54,733 bases of DNA, from assembly GCA_021847345.1 (NCBI GenBank), contig JAJZTW010000021.1, positions 1 through 54,733 of the forward strand, written 5' to 3'. A program made the position numbers and the translations under genes. Every line of letters begins with the position of its first letter. The first letter of the stretch is position 1. Below, piece by piece: positions 1 to 8,604 of this stretch. Origin of the DNA: Pseudomonadota bacterium. GTDB taxonomy: Bacteria; Pseudomonadota; Gammaproteobacteria; Burkholderiales; Burkholderiaceae_C. The notes under the pieces are model-generated. The model saw only the letters and a program-made list of their open reading frames with translations, did not search any database and was not told the DNA's origin.

Positions 1-162
1 TCTCAAGCAATCGCTGGGCCGCCCCAAGATTGCTTGACCCCACGGGGGATGAGGCCGGACCAGCTGCTGTGCCTGCGCACAGCAGCGCGCCGGCCGAATC
101 CGAGCAGCCTGCAAGCTGCGAGGTGGAACGGGCTGGGCGCAGCCCGGCCCTGGGGGCGCTCA
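1..162 (-). repeat. Structured intergenic repeat, copy C (long form)
   Basis: This 162-nt element is almost identical to 43304-43466: one substitution at position 15 and one C-run length difference. Read on the minus strand it starts at the TGA stop of the antitoxin gene (160-162). It then has a 6-bp hairpin near 131-146, a 9-bp hairpin (64-72 with 77-85), a C-rich/G-rich mini-palindrome near 38-48, and a 10-bp perfect stem (3-12 with 28-37) around a 15-nt loop. That stem and loop recur with compensatory changes at 34134 and 54312. The copy may extend past the window edge. Confidence 0.85.
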
Positions 163-534
163 AAAGCCTTCGCCTGCGCGCAGCCGGCCGCCCAGGCGTA
201 CCGGCTCATCCAGGAAGCGGTCCATGCGCGCGTCGGCATCGCTCGCGCGCAGGCTGGCCAGGCGGGCGTCGAACTCGGCGTCGAGCTCCGCGAGAGCCGC
301 GCTGCGCCGCTCGCGTTCGCGCTGCGCGATGGCCAGCAGGCGCTCATACTCCTGCGGACTGATGATCACGGCCTCGGGCCGGTTGCGGTGCGTGACCAGC
401 AACGGGCCGGCCTCGGTCATTGCGCGAACGAAGCTGCTCCAGCCCTCGGTCTTCAGCGCCGACGACGGTTTGCGAGTCAGGCTTGGCGCACAGGGGGCGG
501 GTGCGGCCGGCGATTGCGCGGTGGCGTGCGACAT
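160..534 (-). CDS. Phd/YefM-type antitoxin-like protein (orphan)
   Basis: The central part has the prevent-host-death pattern: a short helix (SSFVRAMTEAGPLLVTHR), then RPEAVIISPQEYERLL. In known Phd/YefM proteins this part forms the DNA-binding N-terminal fold that represses the operon. The C-terminal half is charged and helical, where antitoxins usually bind their toxin. I chose the ATG at 534 (124 aa). An upstream in-frame ATG lies inside a TACAAT sequence that looks like a -10 box. About 30 low-complexity Ala/Pro residues precede the domain, which is unusual. No toxin gene is visible on either side, so it may be an orphan or an independent regulator. Its stop codon lies within the repeat at 1-162. 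Confidence 0.75.
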   Translation of the reverse strand: MSHATAQSPAAPAPCAPSLTRKPSSALKTEGWSSFVRAMTEAGPLLVTHRNRPEAVIISPQEYERLLAIAQRERERRSAALAELDAEFDARLASLRASDADARMDRFLDEPVRLGGRLRAGEGF

Positions 535-636
535 GGAGGCGGTTCCCGAGAACTCGATGCTGGACATTGTACCCGAATGGTCCATTTCGGATCCAAGAGG
601 TCCGTATGGTCCGGATTCGGCGCGGCTGCCACGCTG

Positions 637-1329
637 TCACGCCAGCGCGAACTCGACCGCCGCCTGCGCGTGCAGCGTGGTGGTGTCGAGCAGCGGCACC
701 GGGCTTTGCTCTTCGCGGATCAGCAGGCCGATTTCCGTGCATCCCAGCACCACGGCCTGTGCCCCAGCGTCGGCCAGGCCTCGCACGATGTCCAGGTAGG
801 CCCTGCGAGACGGAGCGTGCACGATTCCGGCGCACAGCTCGTCGTAGATCACCCGGTGCACCAGCGCGCGCTCGGCGGGCGGCGGAACCAGCACCTGCAG
901 CCCGTGGCGTGCGCGCAGGCGCTCGATCAGGAACGGCTGCTCCATGGTGAAGGCCGTGCCGAGCAGGCCCACGCGCTGCCAGCCGGCGGCGGACGCGGCC
1001 TGCCCGACGGGGTCGGCGATGTGCAGGAACGGCAGGCTGGTCGCGGACTGGATTGCCTCGGCCACCATGTGCATGGTGTTGGTGGCCAGCATCACGCAAT
1101 CGGCGCCTCCCGCCTGCAGGCGTCGCGCGGAGTCGGCCAGCACCTCGGCGGCGTCGTCCCAGCGCCCGTCGCGCTGGGCCTGCTCGATGGGCCCGAAATC
1201 GACGCTGTGCAGCAGCATCGGCGCCGACCGCAGTGCGCCGAGTCGCTCGCGCACGGCGGTGTTGATTCGCCGGTAGTACTCCGCCGTGGACTCCCAGCTC
1301 ATGCCCCCGATCAGTCCGATGGTCTTCAT
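637..1329 (-). CDS. Aspartate/glutamate racemase family protein, YgeA-like
   Basis: This 230-aa cofactor-independent racemase interconverts L- and D-amino acids. It opens with KTIGLIGGMSWEST, the phosphate-binding start of the family. Instead of the usual paired cysteines it has Thr83 (LATNTMH) and Cys197 (LGCTEIG). As I recall, these are the catalytic residues and positions of E. coli YgeA, a broad-specificity racemase of the same length. The ATG at 1329 follows a strong GGAGGGG ribosome site. A much longer upstream frame is open only because of GC bias. The gene lies 41 nt downstream of the DUF2256 gene on the same strand, so the two could be co-transcribed. Substrate is not evident; supply of D-amino acids for wall or biofilm remodelling is one possibility. 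Confidence 0.88.
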   Translation of the reverse strand: MKTIGLIGGMSWESTAEYYRRINTAVRERLGALRSAPMLLHSVDFGPIEQAQRDGRWDDAAEVLADSARRLQAGGADCVMLATNTMHMVAEAIQSATSLPFLHIADPVGQAASAAGWQRVGLLGTAFTMEQPFLIERLRARHGLQVLVPPPAERALVHRVIYDELCAGIVHAPSRRAYLDIVRGLADAGAQAVVLGCTEIGLLIREEQSPVPLLDTTTLHAQAAVEFALA

Positions 1330-1369
1330 GTGCGCCTTCCCCTCCAGATGGCTGGCGCCGATTTTGCAC

Positions 1370-1543
1370 CTATCGAGGCCCGGCCTGCGAGGCTGCGCCG
1401 GCGTTGCCCGACCCGCGCTCGCGGCGACAGCGCTCCGAGCAGTAGCGGACCTCCGTCCACGAGCGGGCCCATTTGCGTCTCCACGCGAACGGGCGGCCGC
1501 AGTGGGCGCAGATCTTCTGCGGCAGGTGGGGCTTGGCGTGCAT
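1370..1543 (-). CDS. DUF2256 zinc-ribbon-like small protein
   Basis: This 57-aa protein begins [19 protein letters not shown] and carries two cysteine pairs (CAHC and CSERC) separated by an Arg/Trp-rich stretch (WRRKWARSW). That is the layout of the DUF2256 family, small proteins expected to bind one zinc ion. Function is unknown. It starts 10 nt after the stop of the FAD-dependent oxidoreductase upstream. In many proteobacteria DUF2256 genes sit beside cryptochrome/photolyase or FAD-oxidoreductase genes (family recollection), which fits here. The ATG at 1543 is preceded by a GAGGGCAAG ribosome site. The C-terminal 15 residues are low-complexity. Confidence 0.82.
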   Translation of the reverse strand: MHAKPHLPQKICAHCGRPFAWRRKWARSWTEVRYCSERCRRERGSGNAGAASQAGPR

Positions 1544-1553
1544 GGGCTTGCCC

Positions 1554-2573
1554 TCAGCCAGCCAGCGATGCCCGAGGCGCGTGCGCCAGCACTTCGCCGG
1601 CAAGCGCCCGGCCGCTGCGCCATGCGCCTTCGACGCGCCCGCCGCAAAGCCAATCCCCGCACAGTCCGAGCCCCGTGGCGGGGTCCCAGGCAGCGGCGGG
1701 GGCGTCGGCCAGCGCGCCGCGCGCGTAGCGCCAGCGGTGGGCGAAGGCGTGCCGCGGCACTCCCCGCGCTCCCAGCTCGGCGAAGGCGCCGAGCATCTGC
1801 TGCACGATCCAGGGCTGCTCGGCTTCCAGGTGCTCGTGGCTCCATGCCGGCTGCGCATGCAGCAGCCAGCATGGCGCGCCCGCGCGCCCGGGCTTGCGGT
1901 GGTCGGCGCAGATCCACGACAGCAGCGGCTGGTTGACGAACGCCGCGTCGAGCTGCGGCAGCGGGTCGTCGTCGTACACCGCCATCACGCTCCAGCAGGG
2001 CTGCATCGGCTCGCTCGCCGCGAGCGCCTCGAGCCGGGCGTGCACGCCGCCCAGCAGGTCACGTGCCTGGGGCGCCGGCAGCGCCAGCAGCACGGCGTCG
2101 AACACCGCATCGAGCCAGCCGTGCTCGGCGCTGCGCAGGTGCCAGCCGTCGTCGTCGCGGCGCAGCTGGTCGATGGTGTGTTGCGGCAGCAGCTGCTGGC
2201 CGGCGGCCAGCCAGCGCGCTGGCGCGGTCATCGCGGGCACGCCGACGAAGCGTCGGGTCGGGCCTTCGCGCCGGCTGCCCGGCGCCGCGTCGCCGAACAC
2301 CCCCAGGCGCGGAGTCCACTCGGCGGCGACGCCGGCTTCGCACCAGCGCCGGACCTCGGCGGCGAACTGCGGGTCGTCGGCGGTGAAATACTGCGCCCCG
2401 TGGTCGCAGGCCCAGCCTTCGCCGCGGCGCGTCGCCGCGCGCCCCGAGGGGCCGCGGCTCTTGTCGAACAAGCGCACCGCGTGCCCCGCGTCACGCAGCG
2501 CGCCGGCGCAGGCGAGCCCGGCCAGGCCGGCGCCCACGACGGCCACGCTGCGCGGGACGCGTTCGCGGCTCAT
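1554..2573 (-). CDS. Renalase-like FAD-dependent NAD(P)-binding oxidoreductase
   Basis: The 339-aa protein has an N-terminal dinucleotide-binding fold ([18 protein letters not shown]) followed by [16 protein letters not shown]. The latter is the adenine/flavin contact typical of bacterial renalase-like proteins, which oxidise dihydropyridine forms of NAD(P)[12 protein letters not shown] soon after is also characteristic of this subgroup. A conserved C-terminal segment ([21 protein letters not shown]) closes the FAD site. It is a cytosolic soluble enzyme with no signal peptide. It is the first gene of a minus-strand run with the DUF2256 and racemase genes, and starts 22 nt downstream of iorB. 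Exact substrate is unknown. Confidence 0.85.
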   Translation of the reverse strand: MSRERVPRSVAVVGAGLAGLACAGALRDAGHAVRLFDKSRGPSGRAATRRGEGWACDHGAQYFTADDPQFAAEVRRWCEAGVAAEWTPRLGVFGDAAPGSRREGPTRRFVGVPAMTAPARWLAAGQQLLPQHTIDQLRRDDDGWHLRSAEHGWLDAVFDAVLLALPAPQARDLLGGVHARLEALAASEPMQPCWSVMAVYDDDPLPQLDAAFVNQPLLSWICADHRKPGRAGAPCWLLHAQPAWSHEHLEAEQPWIVQQMLGAFAELGARGVPRHAFAHRWRYARGALADAPAAAWDPATGLGLCGDWLCGGRVEGAWRSGRALAGEVLAHAPRASLAG

Positions 2574-2595
2574 CGGCCCGGCCGGCGCCTTGCGC

Positions 2596-4764
2596 TCAGG
2601 CCTTGGCCAGCGCGTCCGCCGTGATCGGCAGCGTACGCAGGCGCTTGCCGGTCAGCGCGAACACCGCGTTGGCCACCGCCGGCCCCACCAGCGCGGTGGC
2701 CGGCTCGCCGATGCCGCCCGGCTTCTCGCTGCTGGGCACGATGGTGATGTCGACCTGCGGCATCTCGTACATGCGCAGCGGGTCGTAGACGTTGAAGTTC
2801 GTCTGCTGCACCCGACCGTGCTCCATCGTGATGCGCTGCTTGAGCGCAGCGCCGAGACCGAACACGATGGCCGACTGGATCTGCGCTTCCACGATGTCCG
2901 GGTTGACCACATGGCCGAGGTCGACCGCCACCGTCACGCGGTGCACGCGGATGCTGCCGTCGGCGTTGCGGCTGATCTCGGCGACCTGCGCCATGCGCGT
3001 GTCGTAGCCCTGCATCAGCGCGACGCCGCGCGCGTGCCCGGCGGGCAGCGCGCTGCCCCAGCCGGCCTTCTCGGCGGCGAGCTTGAGCACCGCGGCGTGG
3101 CGCGGAGCGTGCTCGAGCAGGGACATGCGGTAGGCCACCGGGTCGACGCCTGCGGCATGCGCGAGCTCGTCGATGAAGCTCTCGTTGGCGAAGGCGTTCA
3201 TGTTGTGGCTGACCGAGCGCCAGTAGCCCACGCGAAAGCCGGTGTCGTGGATGACGAGGTCGAAGCGCGCGTTCGGGATCGCGTAGGCCGGCACCGCGGC
3301 CTCGATCATGAACGGGTCGATCTTGCCCGGGGGCAGGCCGAAGGCGCGCTGGGTGATCGACTGCGAGCAGACCTTGAAATGCAGTGCCTGCGGCTTGCCG
3401 TGGGCATCGAGCCCGGCCTTGAGCTGGTTGACTCCGACGGGGCGGTAGAAGTCATGGGTCATGTCCTCCTCGCGGGTCCACAGCAGCTTGACCGGCTTGC
3501 CCACCGCGCGCGACACCAGCGCTGCCTGGGCGATGAAGTCCAGCTCCAGGCGCCGTCCGAAGCCGCCGCCCAGGTAGGTGGTGCGAACCTCGACGTCCTC
3601 GGGCTTGATGCCCAGCGCCTTGGCCACGGCGCCGGCGGCGCCCTGCTGGAACTGGGTCGAGCCGATGACCAGCGCCTTGTCGCCCTGCACGTGGGCCGTG
3701 AAGTTCATCGGCTCGATCGGGGAGTGCGACTGCAGCGGCGTGACGTATTCGGCCTCGACCACGCGGGCCGAGCCCTTCATCGCGCCAGCGAGGTCGCCGC
3801 GCGGCGCGACGATGTCGAGCACCGGGTCGGTGGAGGCCGCCTTGCGCGTGGTCTCGACCAGCGACACATCGCTGAGCCTGGCCACCGGGCCCTCGTTCCA
3901 CTCGGCCTTCACCGTCGCCAGGGCCTTCTTGGCGCGCCACCAGCTGTCGGCCACCACCGCGACCGCGTCGGGAAGCTGCACCACGTCGATCACTCCGGGC
4001 ATGCCGCGCGCCTGGGTGACGTCGGCGTGCTTGAGGGTGCCGCCGATCACCGGGCACTGGCGCAGCGTGGCATAGACCATGCCCGGCAGGGTCACGTCGA
4101 TGCCGTAGACCGCGCTGCCGTTGACCTTGCTCGGCGTGTCGACCCGCGGCACGCGCGTGCCGACGATTCGAAAGTCCTTCGGATCCTTCAGTCGCGGCTG
4201 CGGCGGCACCGGCAGCGTGGCAGCGGCAGCCGCCATGGAACCGAAGGTGGCCTTGTGTCCGTTCGGGCCGATCAGCATCGCGCGCTCGGCGCGCACGCTC
4301 GACGCCGGCACGCCCCAGCTCTTCGCGGCCGCGGCCACGAGCATTTCACGCATCTGGGCGCCGGCCACGCGAAGCTTGAGCCAGCCGTCGCGCACGGAGG
4401 TCGAGCCACCGGTGATCTGCGCGCCCAGCAGCGCGTTGGTGTAGACGGCGCCCACCGGGGCGGCCTCGACGTGGATCTGGTCCATGTCGACGCCGAGTTC
4501 CTCGGCGATCAGCATGGGCATCGCGGTGTAGACGCCTTGGCCCATCTCCGAGCGCGCCGACAGCACGGTGATGGTGTTGTCCTCGCCGATGTGCACCCAG
4601 GCGTTGGGGTTCGTGGCGGGCGCTGCGGCCGCGAGAGCCTGGCCGCGCGTGCCGGGCAGGCAGACGGCCAGCATGAAGCCGCCGCCGAGCGCGGCGCCGG
4701 CCTTGAGAAAGCCGCGGCGCGAAACGCGCGCCTGTTCGGCGGTGTCGAATGGGGTGTCGATCAT
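2596..4764 (-). CDS. Molybdopterin-binding subunit of xanthine dehydrogenase-family hydroxylase (IorB type)
   Basis: The 722-aa large subunit resembles isoquinoline 1-oxidoreductase beta subunit. It starts with a twin-arginine signal (SRRGFLKAGAALGGG, about residues 14-28), so the folded complex is probably exported to the periplasm. The body carries the aldehyde-oxidase/xanthine-dehydrogenase pattern: TVLSARSEMGQGVYTAMPML near the N-terminus, a central YLGGGFGRRLELDF, and a C-terminal GIGEPATALVGPAVANAVF with the conserved Glu near the Mo cofactor. It starts 15 nt after the stop of the [2Fe-2S] subunit gene, so the two form an operon. The natural substrate, an N-heterocycle or aldehyde, cannot be told. 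The partner c-type cytochrome subunit often seen with such enzymes is absent nearby. Confidence 0.9.
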   Translation of the reverse strand: MIDTPFDTAEQARVSRRGFLKAGAALGGGFMLAVCLPGTRGQALAAAAPATNPNAWVHIGEDNTITVLSARSEMGQGVYTAMPMLIAEELGVDMDQIHVEAAPVGAVYTNALLGAQITGGSTSVRDGWLKLRVAGAQMREMLVAAAAKSWGVPASSVRAERAMLIGPNGHKATFGSMAAAAATLPVPPQPRLKDPKDFRIVGTRVPRVDTPSKVNGSAVYGIDVTLPGMVYATLRQCPVIGGTLKHADVTQARGMPGVIDVVQLPDAVAVVADSWWRAKKALATVKAEWNEGPVARLSDVSLVETTRKAASTDPVLDIVAPRGDLAGAMKGSARVVEAEYVTPLQSHSPIEPMNFTAHVQGDKALVIGSTQFQQGAAGAVAKALGIKPEDVEVRTTYLGGGFGRRLELDFIAQAALVSRAVGKPVKLLWTREEDMTHDFYRPVGVNQLKAGLDAHGKPQALHFKVCSQSITQRAFGLPPGKIDPFMIEAAVPAYAIPNARFDLVIHDTGFRVGYWRSVSHNMNAFANESFIDELAHAAGVDPVAYRMSLLEHAPRHAAVLKLAAEKAGWGSALPAGHARGVALMQGYDTRMAQVAEISRNADGSIRVHRVTVAVDLGHVVNPDIVEAQIQSAIVFGLGAALKQRITMEHGRVQQTNFNVYDPLRMYEMPQVDITIVPSSEKPGGIGEPATALVGPAVANAVFALTGKRLRTLPITADALAKA

Positions 4765-4778
4765 GCGTGGTCTCCGGG

Positions 4779-5243
4779 TCAGGCGTTGCGCAGTTCGGCG
4801 GCGGCGTCCTTGATCGCCGCGCGGATGCGCGCGTAGGTGCCGCAGCGGCACAGGTTGCCGCTCATCGCCATGTCGATGTCCGCATCGCTGGGGTCGAGGT
4901 TCTTGTGCAGCAGGGCCGCGGCGCTCATCAACTGGCCGGACTGGCAATAGCCGCACTGCGGGACCTCGTGCTTGATCCAGGCGCGCTGCAGGGCATGGGT
5001 GTTGTCGGGGGACAGGCCCTCGACGGTCGAGACCTGCTTGCCGGCGACCACGCTCAGCGGGGTCTGGCAGGCGCGCACGACCTCGCCATCCAGGTGCACG
5101 GTGCAGGCACCGCACAGACCGGCGCCGCAGCCGAACTTGGTTCCCTTCATGTCGAGTTCGTCACGCAGCACCCACAGCAGCGGGGTGTCGAGGTCGGCGT
5201 CGGCAACCACCGGTTTGCCGTTGACCTGGAACTTCACGCTCAT
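4779..5243 (-). CDS. [2Fe-2S] iron-sulfur subunit of molybdenum hydroxylase (IorA type)
   Basis: The 154-aa small subunit moves electrons from the molybdenum centre. The N-terminal plant-type ferredoxin domain has [11 protein letters not shown] and one further Cys (VVRACQTPL). The C-terminal helical domain has CGYCQSGQ and [10 protein letters not shown], which bind the second [2Fe-2S] cluster. All eight expected cysteines are visible. Length is normal. The ATG at 5243 follows an AGGAG six bases upstream. A perfect FNR/Anr box at 5300-5313 is placed for control of this gene and the downstream molybdopterin subunit. It has no signal of its own and would travel with the Tat signal of the large subunit. 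Confidence 0.93.
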   Translation of the reverse strand: MSVKFQVNGKPVVADADLDTPLLWVLRDELDMKGTKFGCGAGLCGACTVHLDGEVVRACQTPLSVVAGKQVSTVEGLSPDNTHALQRAWIKHEVPQCGYCQSGQLMSAAALLHKNLDPSDADIDMAMSGNLCRCGTYARIRAAIKDAAAELRNA

Positions 5244-5597
5244 GCATCACTCCTAGCTTGTTGTCGTTGATTTCGTAAGCACGCCGTAAGTAATGCGCAT
5301 TGATCACGATCAACGCAATGCGCAGCACCAACTACGGAAGCGGGCGAAATTTACCTGTTTTTTTGCGTTCACGCAGTCCCCGCGTGCCGGCAGCGGGCGC
5401 ACGTGCCGCCCCGGAGGTCGCTGGCGCGTTTCCGACAAAACCCCGGAGAAGGCCTCAATAACCCGAAAACAAAATGGATAAATGGTTTTCGAGGCATTAA
5501 TCGACGAATAACCACTGGCTTCGGCGCAAACCCCCCTCTTAATATTTTCCCGGGCTCGGATCTTCCCGGGCATCGACCGCAAACCAGGGGGTTCGCC
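5244..5597. other. Intergenic region between iorA and the small protein gene
   Basis: This 354-nt region is clearly more AT-rich than the rest of the window. It holds the FNR-type box and nested palindrome near 5294-5324. It also has a run of seven T (about 5358-5364), an inverted GAAAAC/GTTTTC pair around 5466-5490, and two CCCGGG sites near 5550-5570. It probably carries divergent promoters. No coding sequence or RNA gene is supported; short frames here have no family resemblance. Confidence 0.5.
5300..5313. promoter_or_regulatory. FNR/Anr-type operator upstream of iorAB
   Basis: TTGATCACGATCAA matches the FNR/Anr/Dnr consensus TTGAT-N4-ATCAA at all ten specified bases. Its centre is 5306.5. 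On the minus strand a weak -10-like TACGAA (5276-5271) predicts a start near 5264, which puts the site at about -42, the class II activator position. The AGGAG ribosome site and ATG follow. A second inverted repeat, TGCGCATTG (5294-5302) and CAATGCGCA (5316-5324), overlaps it off-centre by 2.5 bp and could bind another regulator. This is a prediction from sequence and spacing only. Confidence 0.7.
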
Positions 5598-5981
5598 ATG
5601 TCCGCCATCGCTGCCGTCGGTGGGTTCGCGTCGGCCGCGCCGATGGTCGGCGCCGTCGCGGCCGCAGGTGGTTCATCGACCGATGGCTCGGGCGCTGCCG
5701 CGGCGGGGCGATTCCCGAGCGCCTCGACGAGCGGCGCTTCGGGTTTCGACTCCCTGCTGGTGTCGCAGGGCTCGCCCTCCCAGGGGTTGGGCCAGCTCGA
5801 AGCGCTGGCGATCCTGGCGCTGCTCGCGGGCCCCGGGCGGCATCATCACGCCGACGCGATGGGGGCCGTGATCGTCGCGCTCGCGCTGGCTGCCTATGCG
5901 AGCGTGCAGGCGATGGGTCCGCCGCAGGGCCCGTCGGGCGGTCCGGGAGCGGCCGGGGCGGGACTGAGCCTGCGCGCGTGA
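5598..5981 (+). CDS. Hypothetical Ala/Gly-rich small protein
   Basis: This 127-aa product is not recognised. It starts at an ATG with a GGGGG ribosome-site-like stretch 6-10 nt upstream. The first 60 residues are rich in Ala, Gly and Ser. Then come a short Leu/Ala segment (QLEALAILALLAGPG), a histidine run (RHHHAD), a single strongly hydrophobic stretch (MGAVIVALALAAYASVQAM, about residues 83-101) that could span a membrane, and a Gly/Pro tail. It lies 121 nt before the pigment-cluster transporter gene on the same strand. Codon use matches its neighbours. It could be a small membrane protein. Coding status is likely but not certain. Confidence 0.55.
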   Translation: MSAIAAVGGFASAAPMVGAVAAAGGSSTDGSGAAAAGRFPSASTSGASGFDSLLVSQGSPSQGLGQLEALAILALLAGPGRHHHADAMGAVIVALALAAYASVQAMGPPQGPSGGPGAAGAGLSLRA

Positions 5982-6102
5982 TCGCGCAATTTCCCGAATA
6001 GCCGCGATACCCGTTGCGGCTCACGGAGATCGGCGCCCCCGCGCTGCCGGGCGCGGCGTCGCGGGCTACATTGGGCGCAGCGTTCCTCCCGCATGCAAAG
6101 CG

Positions 6103-8028
6103 ATGCAACCCCCGTCCGCAGAGCCGGCGCCGAGCCAGTTCCGACTGTTGTGCCAGCGCCGGTTCGCTCCGTTCTTCGCGGTCCAGTTCCTCGGCGCGGC
6201 GAACGACAACCTGTTCAAGTTCGCGTTCACGCTGCTCGTGACCTACCAGTTGCGCGTGAGCTGGCTGCCGCCGTCGCTGGCCGGGCCGGTGATCGGCGGG
6301 GTGTTCATCCTGCCCTTCGTGCTGTTCTCGGCCAGCAGCGGGCAACTGGCCGACAAGCTCGACAAGAGGCGACTGATCGGCCGGATCAAGTCGCTGGAGC
6401 TGGGCATCATGCTGCTGGCCGCGTGGGGCTTCCTGCACGACTGCGTCGGCGTGTTGCTCGGCTGCGTGTTCCTCATGGGCCTGCACTCGACGCTGTTCGG
6501 TCCGGTCAAGTACGCCTACCTGCCCTGCCAGCTCGGCGAGCGCGAGCTCACCGGAGGCAACGGCATGGTGGAAATGGGAACCTTCGTCGCCATCCTGCTG
6601 GGCAACCTGGCCGGCGGCTTGCTGGTCGGCCTGCCCGGCGGCGGCGCCCGCCAGGCGGCCGGCGCCTGCGTGGTGCTGGCCGCGATCGGCCGCCTGGCGG
6701 CGCTGGCCATCCCGTCGACGCCGGCCAGCGACCCCGGGCTTCGACTGAACCGCAACCCCTTTTCGGAGACCTGGCGCAACCTGCGGCAGGCCCATGTCCA
6801 GCCGGTGCTGTTCCGCTCGCTGCTCGGCATCAGCTGGATGTGGTTCTTCGGCGCCGTGTTCCTGAGCCAGTTCCCCAGCCTGGGACGCGACGTGCTGCAC
6901 GGCGACGAGCAGGTCGCGTCGCTGCTGCTGGTGGTGTTTTCGCTGGGCATCGCCACGGGCTCGCTGCTGTGCGAGCGCCTGGGTCGCGGGCATGTGGAGA
7001 TCGGCCTGGTGCCGCTGGGCGCGATCGGCATGAGCGTGTTCGCCGTCGACCTGTACCTGGCTGCGCACGGGCTGCCGCCGGCGCCGCGGGTCGGCGTGCG
7101 GGAGTTTCTCGGCGTGCAGGCGCACTGGCACGTGCTGTTCGCGCTGTTCGGGCTGAGCCTGTCGGCGGGTCTGTACAGCGTGCCGATGTACGCGCTGATC
7201 CAGCTTCGAGCCGAGCCCACGCATCGCGCACGAATCGCCGCCGCCAACAACATCCTGAACGCGCTGCTGATGGTCGCCAGCGCGGTGGCAGCCGTGCTGC
7301 TGCTGCGCGCCGGCTGTCCGGTGCCGCGGCTGTTCCTGATCGCCGGCCTGGCCAACGCCGTGGTCGCCGGTTACATCTTCCTGCTGGTGCCCGAGTACCT
7401 CCTGCGCTTCTTCGCGTGGGGGCTGACCCATCTGGTGTATCGCTTCGAGGTCCGGGGGGAGGCGGAGCTGCCGAGGCAGGGGCCGGCGGTGCTGGTGTGC
7501 AACCACGTGAGTTTCGTCGACGCGGTGCTGCTCATGGGGGCCAGCCCGAGACCGGTGCGTTTCGTGATGGACCACCGCATGTTCCGCGCCCCGCTGCTCG
7601 GCTGGCTGTTCCGGCTGGTGCGCGCGATCCCCATCGCGCCGCGCGCCGAGAACCCCGCGCTGTACCAGGCTGCGCTCGACCAGGCCCTGCGCACCTTGCA
7701 CGAAGGCGACTTGCTGGGCATATTTCCCGAGGGCGCGATCACCGGCGACGGCCAGCTGCAGGAATTCCGTCCCGGCGTGTTGCGCATCGTCGAGCGCGCC
7801 CGCGCCGAGGGGCTCGAGGTGCCGATCATTCCGATGGCACTGACAGGCTTGTGGGGATCGTTCTTCAGCCGCATCGAGCGCCGCGGCGGGCGCCCGGCGG
7901 CGATGGTGCGGCCCTTGCGCAGGGGGCTGTTCAACCGGGTGTGCCTGCGCATCGGCCCCCCGGTCGCGGCGAATCAGGCCACCACCCAGGGGCTGCGCGC
8001 GACGGTGCATGAACTCGGCCGGGTCTGA
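6103..8028 (+). CDS. MFS lysophospholipid transporter fused to a PlsC-type acyltransferase
   Basis: The 641-aa protein joins two modules. Residues 1 to about 430 are an LplT-like major facilitator domain with about 12 membrane segments, opening with FLGAANDNLFKFAFTLLVTY and containing FGPVKYAYLP, the LplT signature. Residues from about 440 are a PlsC acyltransferase domain with NHVSFVD (His468 of the HX4D motif) and FPEGAITGDG near residue 541. The pairing recalls the LplT-Aas route that flips and re-acylates lysophospholipids, but the AMP-ligase part of Aas is missing; a separate ligase lies downstream at 11577. It is the first gene of the aryl-polyene region and may attach the polyene acyl chain to a lipid. 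A cluster role is inferred from position. Confidence 0.88.
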   Translation: MQPPSAEPAPSQFRLLCQRRFAPFFAVQFLGAANDNLFKFAFTLLVTYQLRVSWLPPSLAGPVIGGVFILPFVLFSASSGQLADKLDKRRLIGRIKSLELGIMLLAAWGFLHDCVGVLLGCVFLMGLHSTLFGPVKYAYLPCQLGERELTGGNGMVEMGTFVAILLGNLAGGLLVGLPGGGARQAAGACVVLAAIGRLAALAIPSTPASDPGLRLNRNPFSETWRNLRQAHVQPVLFRSLLGISWMWFFGAVFLSQFPSLGRDVLHGDEQVASLLLVVFSLGIATGSLLCERLGRGHVEIGLVPLGAIGMSVFAVDLYLAAHGLPPAPRVGVREFLGVQAHWHVLFALFGLSLSAGLYSVPMYALIQLRAEPTHRARIAAANNILNALLMVASAVAAVLLLRAGCPVPRLFLIAGLANAVVAGYIFLLVPEYLLRFFAWGLTHLVYRFEVRGEAELPRQGPAVLVCNHVSFVDAVLLMGASPRPVRFVMDHRMFRAPLLGWLFRLVRAIPIAPRAENPALYQAALDQALRTLHEGDLLGIFPEGAITGDGQLQEFRPGVLRIVERARAEGLEVPIIPMALTGLWGSFFSRIERRGGRPAAMVRPLRRGLFNRVCLRIGPPVAANQATTQGLRATVHELGRV

Positions 8029-8259
8029 CAAGCTGGGAAAGGGCGAACGAGCCCGCCGGCGCAGCCAGGGCAACTGCTGGCGCTGCGCCCCTTGGCGCCT
8101 CGGCGGGGGATGCCCGGGGGATGCCATTTCCCTGACGCAATCGACTAGCATGTTCCAAACCAAGGCGCCGCGACATTCCGGGACGCGCCGGCGCGCGAGG
8201 CACGCGCGCCCGACCGGGTGCGCATGCGCCGGCAACCATGTTTGAAGCAAGGCAAGCGC

Positions 8260-8547
8260 ATGCTGCAGTCCCTGATCCAGAACTATCTCATTCGCCGCAT
8301 CAAGGTCGACCCGGCGCGTTTCGACGACCCCCAGCTGCGGGTCGCCGACCTCGGGCTCGATTCGCTCGGGCTGGTGGAAATGCTGTTCGAGGTCGAGGAG
8401 CGTTTCGGCCTGCGCCTGTCGGATCCGATGAAATTCCAGGACATGCGCTTTCGCGACATGGTCGCGGCCATCGAGGCCGAGCTGCGTGCCCACCACGGCG
8501 GTGAACTGCCCCAGCCCGGCGCGCTGGACATGTATCCGCAACCCTGA
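8260..8547 (+). CDS. Acyl carrier protein 1 of the aryl-polyene cluster
   Basis: This 95-aa ACP has the phosphopantetheine site DLGLDSLGLVEMLFEVEERF with Ser35, then the usual helix III region. I chose the ATG at 8260 because it places the fold at normal distance; an in-frame upstream start would add 14 basic residues. It is the first of two ACPs in the cluster, as in described aryl-polyene systems where two ACPs (ApeE/ApeF) serve priming and elongation. It lies 15 nt before a likely non-standard start codon of the ketosynthase. The 231 nt before it hold no supported gene and probably contain the operon promoter or leader. Confidence 0.9.
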   Translation: MLQSLIQNYLIRRIKVDPARFDDPQLRVADLGLDSLGLVEMLFEVEERFGLRLSDPMKFQDMRFRDMVAAIEAELRAHHGGELPQPGALDMYPQP

Positions 8548-8604
8548 ACGAGGGGCGACGAGCTGAGCGCCGCGCCCGCACCCGACCCTGCCCGGCCGCC
8601 GCGC

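Noticed and set aside
8009-8245. Possible small gene between the MFS-PlsC fusion and ACP 1
   Set aside because: It overlaps the end of the previous gene, lacks a ribosome site and has random-looking Arg/Cys-rich composition.
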